This document shows positions 1-9,835 of a stretch of DNA of 64,000 nt, piece by piece. The stretch lies in assembly GCA_027257055.1 (NCBI GenBank), contig JAPVLO010000382.1, forward strand, positions 682,001 to 746,000. The letters are read 5' to 3'. Both the position numbers and the translations under genes were made by a program. Position 1 is the first letter of the stretch. Every line of letters starts with the position of its first letter. The stretch is from Cephalopachus bancanus (lineage: Eukaryota > Chordata > Mammalia > Primates > Tarsiidae). Under the pieces are notes generated by a model. It did not search any database. It saw only the letters and a list, made by a program, of their open reading frames with translations, and was not told the DNA's origin.

Positions 1-54
1 CTCTACAGCTGAAATGCCCTTCCTCTTAATCTGCCAGTGTCTAGATACTAATTG

Positions 55-480
55 CTAAAGGTTGAATTATATGTCCCAAAAGATGTTGAAATCCTAACCC
101 CCAGTACTTGTGAATGTGATCTTACTTGGAAATGAAGTCTTTTGCAAATGATCACATTAAGATGCGGTCCTTAGGGCGGACCTTGTATGATTGGTGTCCT
201 TATAAAAAAGGGAACCCTGAAATAGGGACAGCCATGTACAGAAGGAAGATGATGTGAAGACACTAGTAGAACATCATTTACAGGCCAAAAAGCATCTGAG
301 GTTACCAGAAGCTACAAGAGAGCCTGGAACAGATTCTCTCTCATAGCCCTCAGAAGGAACCAACCCACCTGACACTTTGATTTCTGACTTCTAGCCTCCA
401 GAACTAAAAAGCAATAAATTTCTGTTGTTCTAAGCTACCCACTGTGTGGTACTTTATGGCAGCCACAGGAAACTAATACA
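55..480 (+). mobile_element. MaLR solo LTR (MLT1-like)
   Basis: Old mammalian LTR of the ERVL-MaLR group. Typical landmarks appear in order: 'tgttgaaatcctaaccccca', 'ggtgtccttataaaa', 'gatgtgaagacac', 'tagcctccagaact', 'caataaatttctgttgtt', and the end 'ggaaactaatac'. No internal retroviral sequence follows, so it is a solo LTR. The exact subfamily is not certain. Confidence 0.8.
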
Positions 481-665
481 CTAATAAAATCTCCACATCA
501 AGCTACTTCCCACAGAACACCTTCTCTGAGGGTAGCTTGGCATTTAAAAAACATTGAACCATAAGTACTTATTGACTGACTGACTGATTATGAACTCTTA
601 CTTGATGAATAACACTGTACTAGGCCTTGTGATGAAAAAAAGGTGACATGATTTCACCATCAGGA

Positions 666-732
666 CTTCTAATCTGGATGCATGTCAACACGTAAACTAC
701 ATGTGTACCTATAACACAGGATAACATACATG
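666..732 (+). repeat. Local direct duplication, copy A
   Basis: A 67-bp unit that recurs at 1112-1179 with about five differences and a one-base indel. It starts with 'cttctaatctggat' and ends with 'ggataacatacatg'. I recognise no repeat family in it. Confidence 0.85.
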
Positions 733-1880
733 CTAAATAGGTCCAAAGTGACAAATATCAAGAAATGACCTATCACAGGGGAGGAGTTCTGGAAAAGCTT
801 TCTCCTATGCTTCCTTTATGTCCCCCACTTTTTAGCAATTCTTAGCAATTCTAAGTCTGGGCTCCTGGGATGCTGTGGACAGGCAGGATGATGTCATTGA
901 GGGAACGCTAGGCAGGCTCTATGTTTCACTTTTCCTCCTGAAGACTTCTTCAGTGTTTACATGGGATTGTGGGAAAACTGAGTGCCAGAGCAGGCTTGGA
1001 GAGTTCTGGCATACAGAATGTGGAAACTATACAGAATGCCATTTTCTTGCTTTCTTTGCTGCAGTAAAGTTTGAGCTTGCAGTGGAAGCAATGTAGGCCA
1101 TGACTGTTCCTCTTCTAATCTGGATACATGTCAACATATTAAACTACATGTGTACCTATAGCACAGGATAACATACATGAATCCTAGAGTTGAATCCCAG
1201 TGATGTTTATCATCACGGGTTTTGGGGATCCTCAAGAAACTGCCTTGGATCCTTTCCTAGTCTCTTTACACTGCCTTTGTCTTGTCCCCCAAACACTCAG
1301 AATTTTGATATTCCCTAATATGGCCAATTGATACCCAAACATTTGAATTCTCTTTTCTGTCCTCCCCTAGTTCCTTTTTGGTTAACTCACCTAACAGATC
1401 TACTTGTGCTTTCTTCTATGCTTCCTTAATGTTCCCTATTTATTTAAGCATCATTTCCACATTTATTTAAGAATTATTAACTGTTTACTCTTTGAGTCCA
1501 AGACTTTTGCTAGTATCTGGTTGAGTATTTGCAAAAAATGCACACAGAAGTAAAGTTTATCTGTATATTATTCTCAGAAATGTACAATGTCATAGGACTG
1601 GTACATCTAGAATACAAGGTAGATTGAGATGTACATCACAAGATGTACTAAAACATCTTGGACAGAAGATTTGTAAGAAGGGAGACAGCAATACTTCCAG
1701 TTAGCTGGTGGGGAGGTGGTGGGATGGGGTAGAAAGAGGAGTGTTCCCTGGTTTACCAGGCTTTTTACCAGGAATGCTACCTACCACAAAGCAAGTCCCT
1801 GCTCTGACCTCCAGGGTCAATAACTCAGGAAGCACAGGTTCAGAATATTAGTGATGTCTCCTGCTGCTGTTTTTGTCCTG
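733..1880. other. Unassigned sequence
   Basis: Apart from duplication copy B, nothing recognised. It includes a short tandem echo 'tagcaattct' near 832-856. The 73-codon frame at 875-1096 has no family features. Confidence 0.5.
1112..1179 (+). repeat. Local direct duplication, copy B
   Basis: Partner of 666-732, same strand, 446 bp downstream. The sequence on either side of the two copies does not align, so only this short unit is shared. Confidence 0.85.
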
Positions 1881-2125
1881 AAGCTGCCCCCTAGTTGGTT
1901 CTCCCAACAAGGCTGCCACCTCCTCCATGAAATCATCCTAATAATCTCAGGTAGTGCTAATGACTTCATTTTAACTTTTGCCTAGCTCCTGTATCATGCC
2001 TTATATTTTAGTTATATGTTGATCCCAATCCCTAGATGTAAGTTCCTTGAGGTTAGAAACTATGTCCTATTCATGTTTTTGTCATCCTAGAGGCTGACAT
2101 ATTCCTATTTGTTCAATATGAGTCA
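1880..2125 (+). mobile_element. L2 3' end
   Basis: Sense LINE-2 3' region, recognised from the 'gtaagttccttgaggttagaaactatgtcctattcatg' type of phrase (about 2039-2075) followed by a decayed 'caataaata' end. The adjoining 2125-2200 ('acttattgattaagtgcct') looks like a second, antisense L2 scrap. Confidence 0.7.
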
Positions 2126-2199
2126 ATAAATAAGTCAACAGATACTTATTGATTAAGTGCCTATTAAGCATTGGCCATTGAGATTAATACTTTGAACAG

Positions 2200-2638
2200 A
2201 AAAGTGTCATTAAGCTGCAATAAGATATCTTCTTTCTGACCCTTATTGACTTCAGCATCCAGCTCCCTAACATCACTTACTAGCCACATCTGTTGGCTTG
2301 TGCCCCACTCTGCAAAAGGTACATAAAATGCTCTCTGATGGTGTAGGGAAGTGCCTCAATTTATAGGTCTTCTGGTTATATCTCGTGTCTATGGACAGGA
2401 CAACTTGCTGGGTCCTGTCTTGCTCAAATCCCTGGTTTCTACCTGCTCACCTAAGACAGGGCTCCTTCTGTTGCCTAGTCTTCTCAGACCTCTCTCTTCT
2501 TGTCTAACTTTTGACCCCCTCTTCCTTGACCAGCTGCTCTCAGATATGCCCTAGAATCTGACTTCATTGGACCAAGGCACTAATGCTCATTATAAAGTCT
2601 GTCTCACAATTCTGCTCCACATTTTCAGTCTTCATGAT
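2200..2638. other. Unassigned sequence
   Basis: Pyrimidine-rich in its middle (2400-2530). The 67-codon frame at 2351-2554 has no recognisable domain. Confidence 0.5.
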
Positions 2639-2639
2639 A

Positions 2640-3205
2640 CATCTTTATTTTTTATTTTATTTTTTTAAATTTTAAAGATGCGGGGCACAATTCAGGGCTA
2701 GGTACATATTTGGTCATCGTACAGGTAAAGTTTGGGCCACCCATTGGTCCTCACTTCACTTGGTTTGGGATCAGGTACCCTTATTAGTGTCATGTGCTCC
2801 CTCCTTCCTTCTTCCCCTGGCAGGGATCCACTACTGCCAACCTCTTTTATGTAGTATTATGATAAAAAAATAAATATTTTATGAGTGAGAACATGTGATA
2901 TTCAGTTCTATGTTTCTGTGACAGAACACTGAGCATGATGGACTCTAAATCCATCCAAGTTGCTGTGAAGTCCATAATTTTGATCTTTATAGCTGCATAA
3001 TATTCCATCATGTACCACTTTTTTTCTATCCAGTTCGCTTTTGATGGGCAGCATGGTTGGTTCCATGTTTTTGCTATTATGAATAGTGCTGCAATAAACA
3101 TGCATGTGCAGGTATCTTTTTTTGTAGGATGATTTGAGTTCCTCTGTATATATTCCCAGGAGAGAGATTGCTGGGTCATATGGAAGATTTTTAAATCTTG
3201 AAGAA
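2640..3205 (-). mobile_element. L1 3' end (ORF2 C-terminus and 3' UTR), truncated
   Basis: Antisense LINE-1 end. On the minus strand the end of ORF2 is readable (frames at 2847-3218 and 2908-3318), with the usual 'DPAISLLGIYTEE' and 'TIHNSKNMEPTMLP' stretches split over shifted frames. A T-rich tract at 2645-2675 marks the poly(A) end. It is 5'-truncated at about 3205 and not functional. Confidence 0.9.
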
Positions 3206-3574
3206 AAAAAAAAATCATAGCAATATAGAAGATTTAAACCAGATTTAAAATATGACCTTGTGAATGCATATAGAGCACTGCACCAAATAATTGCAGAAAA
3301 CACATTTCTCACAGTCACACAAATAATATTTATAAGAACCTATCATTTCTGGATTTTGAGTTTCAACAAACTTTACTGAACTGAAATCATATCAAGCATG
3401 ATCTCCAATAAAAAGGCAATTAACCAAGAAATAAGCAAAAAAATTAAAATATTCCCATATAACTGGAAATTTGGACACATACTTCTTAATAATAAAAAAA
3501 AGTGTGGACAAAACAACAAAGCATAATGTTAATTAGAATATATTTTGAATTAAATTATAGTGAAAATACTACTC

Positions 3575-3778
3575 ACAATTTGAGGGGTGAGTCAGTAGTG
3601 TGCTAGAGTTGGCTTATATCAGCCTGTAAGTGTTGACTGTTAATTATTCAAAAAAATTTCCAACTGATTGTTAAACCTCTGGTAGCTTGAAATTGGTCAT
3701 GGTGGAGTATTTACAACACATAAATATGAAATTGGCATGCTACAAATTAGTACTTTGTTTTCTTTTTTGCGAGCTGGT
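3575..3778. mobile_element. Unidentified ~200-bp insertion inside L1
   Basis: The L1 reading is interrupted after 'gaaaatactact' and resumes at 'ccacaaaactataggatgcag'. The block between is not L1 ('ggtgagtcagtagtgtgcta', 'ctctggtagcttgaaattgg'). It resembles an old DNA transposon or LTR piece, but I cannot name it. Confidence 0.5.
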
Positions 3779-4013
3779 TACCACAAAACTATAGGATGCA
3801 GTTAGAGCACCATATATTGGGAAATTTATAGCTTCAAATGTGTGGATTATAAAAAAAAAAAACTGGAAGCTCCAACTTCAGAATTAGGAAAAATCACATC
3901 AATATAAATCCAAACATGTAGATGAAAAGTAACAATTAAGATAAGAATGTAAATTAAATTAATGAAGTAGAAAAAATGTTATACAAAATAAAAATAAAGA
4001 TATTAAAACCAAA

Positions 4014-4110
4014 GGGCAACCCTTTTGGGTCTCCTCCCACTGTGGGCACTTTTCTGTCCTCTCAATAAATCCTGCTTTCTCAAAAACAAAAACAAAATGA
4101 AACCAAAAAC
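4014..4110 (+). mobile_element. LTR R-region-derived retroposon (TINE-like), copy 1
   Basis: A 68-nt body (4014-4081) starts 'gggcaaccc' and ends 'ctttctc', followed directly by an A-rich tail. An AATAAA hexamer lies 12 nt before the tail, as in a polyadenylated RNA. Size and poly(A) signal fit the R region of a gammaretrovirus-like LTR. A possible target duplication ('aaaccaaa') is ambiguous because the target is A-rich. The body is 59/68 identical to the copy at 6524-6591 and has the same two ends. It carries no coding capacity. Confidence 0.75.
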
Positions 4111-6470
4111 AAAAACCCAAAAGTTATTTTTTAAAAATATGAATATAATTGAGAAACCTCTAGTGAAATTGATCAAGAAAATGAAGAAATATACAAATAG
4201 TAACAGGAATGAAAAAGCGAACATTATTACAAATACCACACACATTAAAAAAATACTGGGGATATGTAAAAAACTTAATGACAATATGTTTGAGAATAAA
4301 TATGAAATAGATACATTCCTAAAATAGGTAACTCATCAAGACCCTTTTCATGAAGAAATGAGAATTCTGAATTATTTAACCATTAAAAAAGTCTTCCTAT
4401 TCAGTTTTATCAGTAAGTTCTATAAATGTTCAAGAGAGAAGTATTCCAATTTATACATATTTCTTCAGACAACAGAATAAGAGGGCACATTGTTCATTAA
4501 GCTTTATGACACTACCCATAATTTTGATTCTAACACTCAAAGGCAAAATGAGAAGGGAAGATTAGAGCCCAATCTCACGCATGAATGTAAGTGTAAAACA
4601 TAAACTACAATTAGTAAACTGAAATCAGTAATATAAATTTAAAAATCATGGCTAATTTGGGTTTTTCTTAGGAATGGCAGGACTAGTGAAACTTTAGAAA
4701 AGCAATTCATGTAATTCACCACATTAACAAAAAAATGAGAAAAATGATGTTTATCACAGTGATTCAGGGAAAGTATATGGCAGAAGTCAACATTCATTCA
4801 TGATACAACTTACTAAAACAGGAATAGAATAATATTTCTTAATATGACAAAAGACATCTACTACAGTCTTGTTGCAACATCACATTTAATGTTAAAACCT
4901 TGAGAATTCTTTTGAAATTTGAAACAAGACAAGAAGTTCCACTATTGCTACTTCTATTCAATTTTGTATTGGAGTTCTTACTAGCTCAGTAAAACAATAA
5001 AAAGAAATAAAATGAGTAAAAATTGAAAAGTAGAGAAAAATAACTGCCACTATTCTCATGATATAATTATGTATAGAAAATCCAAAGGAATTCATAGAGA
5101 AATTACAATGAATATGAGAGTTTGACATGGTTGTAATATTCACATTCAACAAATTTAAACAATAAATTTAATTCATATAATCAAGCACTAAATTGAAAAT
5201 GAGATAAAACAGCTACTATTTATAATAGCATAAAACAAGATGATATCCTTGGGGATAAAGCTAACAAAATATTTTTGTCCAAGACCTCTATCAAGGAAAT
5301 GAAAAGTGTTATTGAGAAGCATTAAAAAAGAAAACAAATGGATTTTATACCAAGTTTATGAATCAGAATGATTGATTTTTGCAAAGATGTCACTTGAGTT
5401 ATAAGTTCCATACAAACCCAAGTAAAAATTTATGAATCTGTATTTTTTATTCAAGTTGGAAGGCTAATTTTAAAGGGTTAAGAATATCCAAGACACTCTG
5501 GAAGAGTTAGAACTCACTGGGTCTATCAGGTATCCCAATTAGTGGGAAAAGCAAGGAGTCTTCAGCAAATTACTGGGGTAATTATATATCCACATGGAAA
5601 ACATAAAGTGTGATCTTTGCCTTATACTATACTAAAACAAATCCATTTCAGTGTATTAAAGACTATGTGGGAGGAAAATCAGTAAAGAAAGGTGCGACAT
5701 TATTTTTTAAAAAGGTCAAAATATAAACCAAATTTTGGGGAAATATTTGTAACATCTATAACAAACAGCAGACTAATATCCAAAATATTTAAAGAATTCC
5801 TCAAAATTACTGAGAAAAAGGCAGACAATCCAGTGGAAAAATGGGCAAAAGACATTAAAGGACACTTCACAAAAAGGAAACACAAATGTCACTAAATTCA
5901 AGATTAATAATTAGTATAGCAAATACAATCATAATGGGATTTTCTACGCACTCCATGGGCAAAATTGAGGAATGTCTGACAATGAAGAGGTGGTGGAACA
6001 TTGGGAACTCTTCCCCACTGCTAGTGAGTGTGGAAGGTGGCACAGCTACTTGGAAATCAGCTTGGCATTATTTGTCACATTACTCATAAATACCCAGAAA
6101 ATGAATCTCCAGGTGTATACCCTTAGCAAATTTTGTGCGTATGTTCAAAAATGATATTTATAAGAATGTTCATGGCAGTGTTGTTTGTAATAACCAAACT
6201 TTGATACAACCTGAATATCCATAAGCTGTAGAATAGATACATTACTTTGTAGTATATTCACCCAATAAAATACTGTACAGCAATAAAAGTGCTTCAACTC
6301 TACAGTACATGCAAGTCACAAACACAACATCCAATGAAAGCACCGAGACTCAAAATAGTACAGACAGAATGATTCCATTTATATAAACTTCAACAACAGG
6401 AGAAAAAACTTTAGAGTTGCATAATGAGTGGTAAAATTATAAGGAGAAAGCAAAGGAATGATGAGGATAA

Positions 6471-6479
6471 CAAGTCAGC

Positions 6480-6523
<44 letters not shown>

Positions 6524-6606
6524 GAGAAAGCAGGATTTATCGAAAGGACAGAAAACCTCCCACAGTGAGAGAGGACCCAAGAGGGTTGCCCTCAAGTCAG
6601 CATTTC
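6471..6606 (-). mobile_element. LTR R-region-derived retroposon (TINE-like), copy 2, with target duplication
   Basis: The same 68-nt body in reverse orientation at 6524-6591. Its tail on the minus strand is a short A run followed by (GA)n, seen as (TC)n at 6482-6520. A perfect 14-bp target duplication 'caagtcagcatttc' flanks the whole unit (6471-6484 and 6593-6606), showing L1-type target-primed insertion. The hexamer here is GATAAA. Confidence 0.85.
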
Positions 6607-6795
6607 AGTGACCTCTAGGAGGAAAGGGCAAAGCAGTAACCACAAAGGGAATTTTCTGCGGTGAACATCCTTTCCTTGGCCTGGCTGGGGGACATGTGGG
6701 TGTCCTCTTTATTTATTGTATAAACTGTATATGTGTGTTTTATGTACTGTTTTGTATGTATGCATATACTCCATAATTTAAAAAATATTAAAACA

Positions 6796-6932
6796 TTTTT
6801 GTTGTTTTTGTTTTGTGGAGAGAGAGTCTTACTATGTTGCCCAGATTGGTCTAGAACGCCTAGTCTAGTGATCCTTATATCTTGGCCTCCTAAAGCACTG
6901 GTATTACAGGTGTGAGCCACCATTCTGGGCCC
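6796..6932 (-). mobile_element. Free left Alu monomer (FLAM-like)
   Basis: Antisense 7SL-derived monomer with a T-rich start, 'actatgttgcccag' and 'ggtattacaggtgtgagccacc'. It stops at 'gggcc' with no second arm, so it is a free monomer. The open frame at 6733-6915 is a by-product. Confidence 0.85.
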
Positions 6933-7184
6933 ATATGTCACAGTTTTTTAAAGTAAGGGGAGAAAAAGATTAAATTATCACTGGGTGACATTTTCCATTT
7001 GCTGATGGCCATGGAGCCACAAAATTTGCTGAGTACCCTGGATAAACTTCCTGTTAAGGTATACATGGAAAATACCCCCAAAGAGCCCATTTGGAAGCTG
7101 AGGACACCAAGTCTGAGGAAGACTTTTGGAGAGAAGGACTTTTCTGTTCATTATTCCAGCTTCTCTTGCTACAGCTCTTGTCAC

Positions 7185-7480
7185 TGTACAGTCATTTAAC
7201 AAACATCTACTAAGCACCACCAATGCGCTAGCAACATGTGATGGGCTCTGGGAATGTAGAATTTGATAAGATTCAGACCTGAAAGTTTACTGCCCATAGA
7301 GAAGATCAAGGAAGAAATCAATGATTACAGTAAGGTACAGGCTAGTCTAAGGGCAGGGACATCTCAGAAGAGATGACACCTGAGTTCTGTTTTAGAGGAC
7401 AACTGCCAGGCAAAGGCAGAGTGGTGATGGATAGTCCAGGTGAAGGGAACAGCATGGGGACAAGCAAGAACTAACAGAGG
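7185..7480 (-). mobile_element. L2 fragment
   Basis: Antisense LINE-2: 'caaacatctactaagcac' followed by 'gggctctgggaatgtagaa' and 'ggcaaaggcagag...gggaacagcatgggg', the reverse of the usual L2 3' half. Confidence 0.65.
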
Positions 7481-7729
7481 CTTTCTAGAAACAACCAACA
7501 GGTCTGAATATCTGGAGTGCTCTTTACTGCATATTCAGGGCTGACCTTTTATTTATCCTTTTTTGAAGATTTTGAACCCCATCCTTCCCTGACATGCTGC
7601 AATTATGGATTAATTAAATAAAATCTAGGAGGCCTTTTCAGCTCTAAGAGCCCCTGAAAGTATTTGAACACCTTAAGGGATATCCTCAATATTAATATCA
7701 ACACATTTTTACTATTTATGATAGCCCAC

Positions 7730-9168
7730 AAATATGAAGGTGACAACATCATTTTTCTCAGACCTGGAAACAACACAGAAATTCATATGGAAACACAGAA
7801 GACCACGAATAGTCCCAAACAATTCTCAGCAAAAGAACAAAGTGGGAGGTGCCAAACTTCCAGATTTTAAACTTTATTACAAGGCCACAGTAACCAAAAC
7901 AACCTGGTATTGGTACAGGAATAGACACATAGACTAATGGGGCAGGACAGAGATTCTGGAAGCAGAAACACAGTCTCTCAACAAACTCATCTTCAGAAAG
8001 CCACCACTAACACTGAGGAGAGGGGACCATATTTAGCAAACGGTGCTGGCAAAACTGGCTGACCACATGCAGAAGAATGAAACTGGACCCCTACCTATCA
8101 CTGTATATAAAAATCAACTCTGAATGAATCAGAGACCTAAATGTAAAACTTCAAACTATAAGAATACTAGAGGAAAACATAGGAAACACCCTTATGCACA
8201 TCAGAATAGACAACAAATTCTTGACCAAGTCCCCAAAAGCGAATGCTATAAAAACTATGATAAGTGGAAACTTATCAAACTGAAAAGCTTTGGCACAGCA
8301 AAAGAATCCATTAGGAGAATAAAGAGACAACCCACAGAATGGGAAAAAATATTCACAAATTGTGCATCTGACAAAGGCCCAACATCCAGGATCTACAGGG
8401 AACTCAAATGAAGTGGAAGGAAAAATAAACAACCCTGTTAAAAAGTAGGCAAAGGACATGAACAGACACTTCTCAAAAGAAGGCATACAAACAGTCAACA
8501 GACACATGAAAAAAACGCTCAGCCTCACTAATCATCAGAGAAATGCAAATTAAAACTACAATGAGATAACCCCTAACTCCAGTAAGGATGACCCATCATT
8601 AACAAGTCAAAAAACAACAGATGCTGGCATGGCTGTGGAGAAAAGGGAGTGTTTTTACACTGTAGGAGTGCAAACTAGTTCAACATCTATGGAAAGCAGT
8701 GTGGCAATTTCTAAAAGAACTGAAAATTGACCTTCCATATGATTCAGCAATCCCCCTCCTGGGAATATACCCAGAGAGATATAAATCATTCTATCAAAAA
8801 GACACCTGCACACATATGTTTATGCTCACTATTCACAATAGCAAAAACACGGAGCCAGCACTACTGCCCGTTGAAAGTGGACTGGATAAAGAAAATGTGG
8901 TACATGTACACAACGGAGTATTACACAGCCATAAGAATCATGGACTTTGCAGCAAATTGAATGGAGTTGGAGGCCATTATACTAAGTGATCTATTACAGA
9001 AACAAAGAACTGAATATTGCATGTTCTCATTCATAACTGGGCCCTGAACAATAATCACATGAACACAAGGAAGAGATTGGCAGTCACTGGCCAGTGCTAG
9101 GAGTTAATCCTCTCTTGTACCTCTATAATAAAATTTTTAAAAAAATTTAAAAAATATGAACGTGACAA
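7730..9168 (+). mobile_element. 5'-truncated L1 with 17-bp target duplication
   Basis: Sense LINE-1 from mid ORF2 to the poly(A) end, body 7747-9151. A target duplication flanks it: 'aaatatgaaggtgacaa' at 7730-7746 and the same with one change at 9152-9168. ORF2 C-terminal pieces are readable at 8124-8411 and 8699-8989 (including 'PYDSAIPLLGIYPE' and 'TIHNSKNTEPALLP'), separated by frameshifts and stops. A reverse frame at 8151-8528 is a shadow. It is dead, but better preserved than the L1 at 3210-6478. Confidence 0.92.
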
Positions 9169-9654
9169 TGCTTTACATTTTTATGGCATTTTGCCATTTT
9201 TAAACATTTCCACAAGAGCTCTGACAAGGAGTTTTGTCTAGGATCGACACCGTGTCATCCACAGCAGTAGCAGGAAATCTCTGTCATGGACTGCTGACCC
9301 CTAGTCTGGGATTTATTAAGGGGCAACAGAAGAAGATGAGACACTCTGCTCTTCTTGAAGTGTTACTATATGGACTGGAATAAAGTAGTTTAGCCTCTCC
9401 TGGCCTGGATTTTCTCTTTGGTAGAATTGCTTTGACATCCTTAGCAGAAAGGTTTTCACAAGGGTCTGCCCAATAGAGTTGTTACCAGTAGAGCAGCAGT
9501 AATGATAATAATCCTATAAGTGTAATCCAGACTGAACCAATCAGAAAATAAAGCCACACAAGAATCCTCCGCTGGGTTTACCTGGGAACAGAGGGTGATT
9601 GGAACTCTGTAATGCCTTCTTGCAACATTCCATCCTGAAATCAGCAATGAGTTG
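9169..9654. other. Unassigned sequence
   Basis: Nothing recognised. A 78-codon minus frame (9456-9692) runs into the neighbouring MIR and is not credible as a gene. Confidence 0.5.
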
Positions 9655-9835
9655 GAAGTAAAAGGATGTGGTGTTAGTGTTGGTTCAATCACTACTTAGT
9701 TGTATGACCTTAAGTGAGCTATAGAACCTTTCTGAGGCTCAATTTTCTCACCTGTGAAATAAGGACAATAACCTCTGCCTGCCTCAGCGATTATGGAATG
9801 GAAATGAGATTAATGCTTGTGAAAGGTGTTTCAGG
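9655..9835 (+). mobile_element. MIR
   Basis: tRNA-derived MIR core: 'cttagttgtatgacctta', 'ctcaattttctcacctgtgaaat', then the decayed 3' part. Sense strand. Confidence 0.8.

Larger units (their letters stand above)
3210..6478 (+). mobile_element. Old L1 (L1M type), ORF2 region to 3' end, decayed
   Basis: About 3.3 kb of sense LINE-1. Landmarks include 'atatagagcactgcacc' (3269), 'aggatgcagttagagc' (3794), 'aaacctctagtgaaattgatc' near 4155, 'gtggaaaaatgggcaaaaga' (5833) and 'ataaacttcaacaacagg' (6383). The frame is broken throughout. An unidentified insert of about 200 bp lies at 3575-3778 and an LTR-derived insert at 4014-4110. The 3' end abuts the second LTR-derived insert. Confidence 0.85.

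Noticed and set aside
832..1444. Similarity of 'ctatgcttcctttatgt' (811) and 'ctatgcttccttaatgt' (1415) as an extension of the 67-bp duplication
   Set aside because: The spacing from each duplication copy differs, and the match is only about 17 bp, so it may be coincidence.
2640..6478. Back-to-back minus and plus L1 segments as a single insertion with 5' inversion (twin priming)
   Set aside because: The minus piece contains the L1 3' end and poly(T), not the upstream part expected in twin priming, so these are two insertions.
6482..6523. (TC)n tract as an independent microsatellite or promoter GAGA site
   Set aside because: It lies between the target duplications and is the tail of the R-type retroposon.
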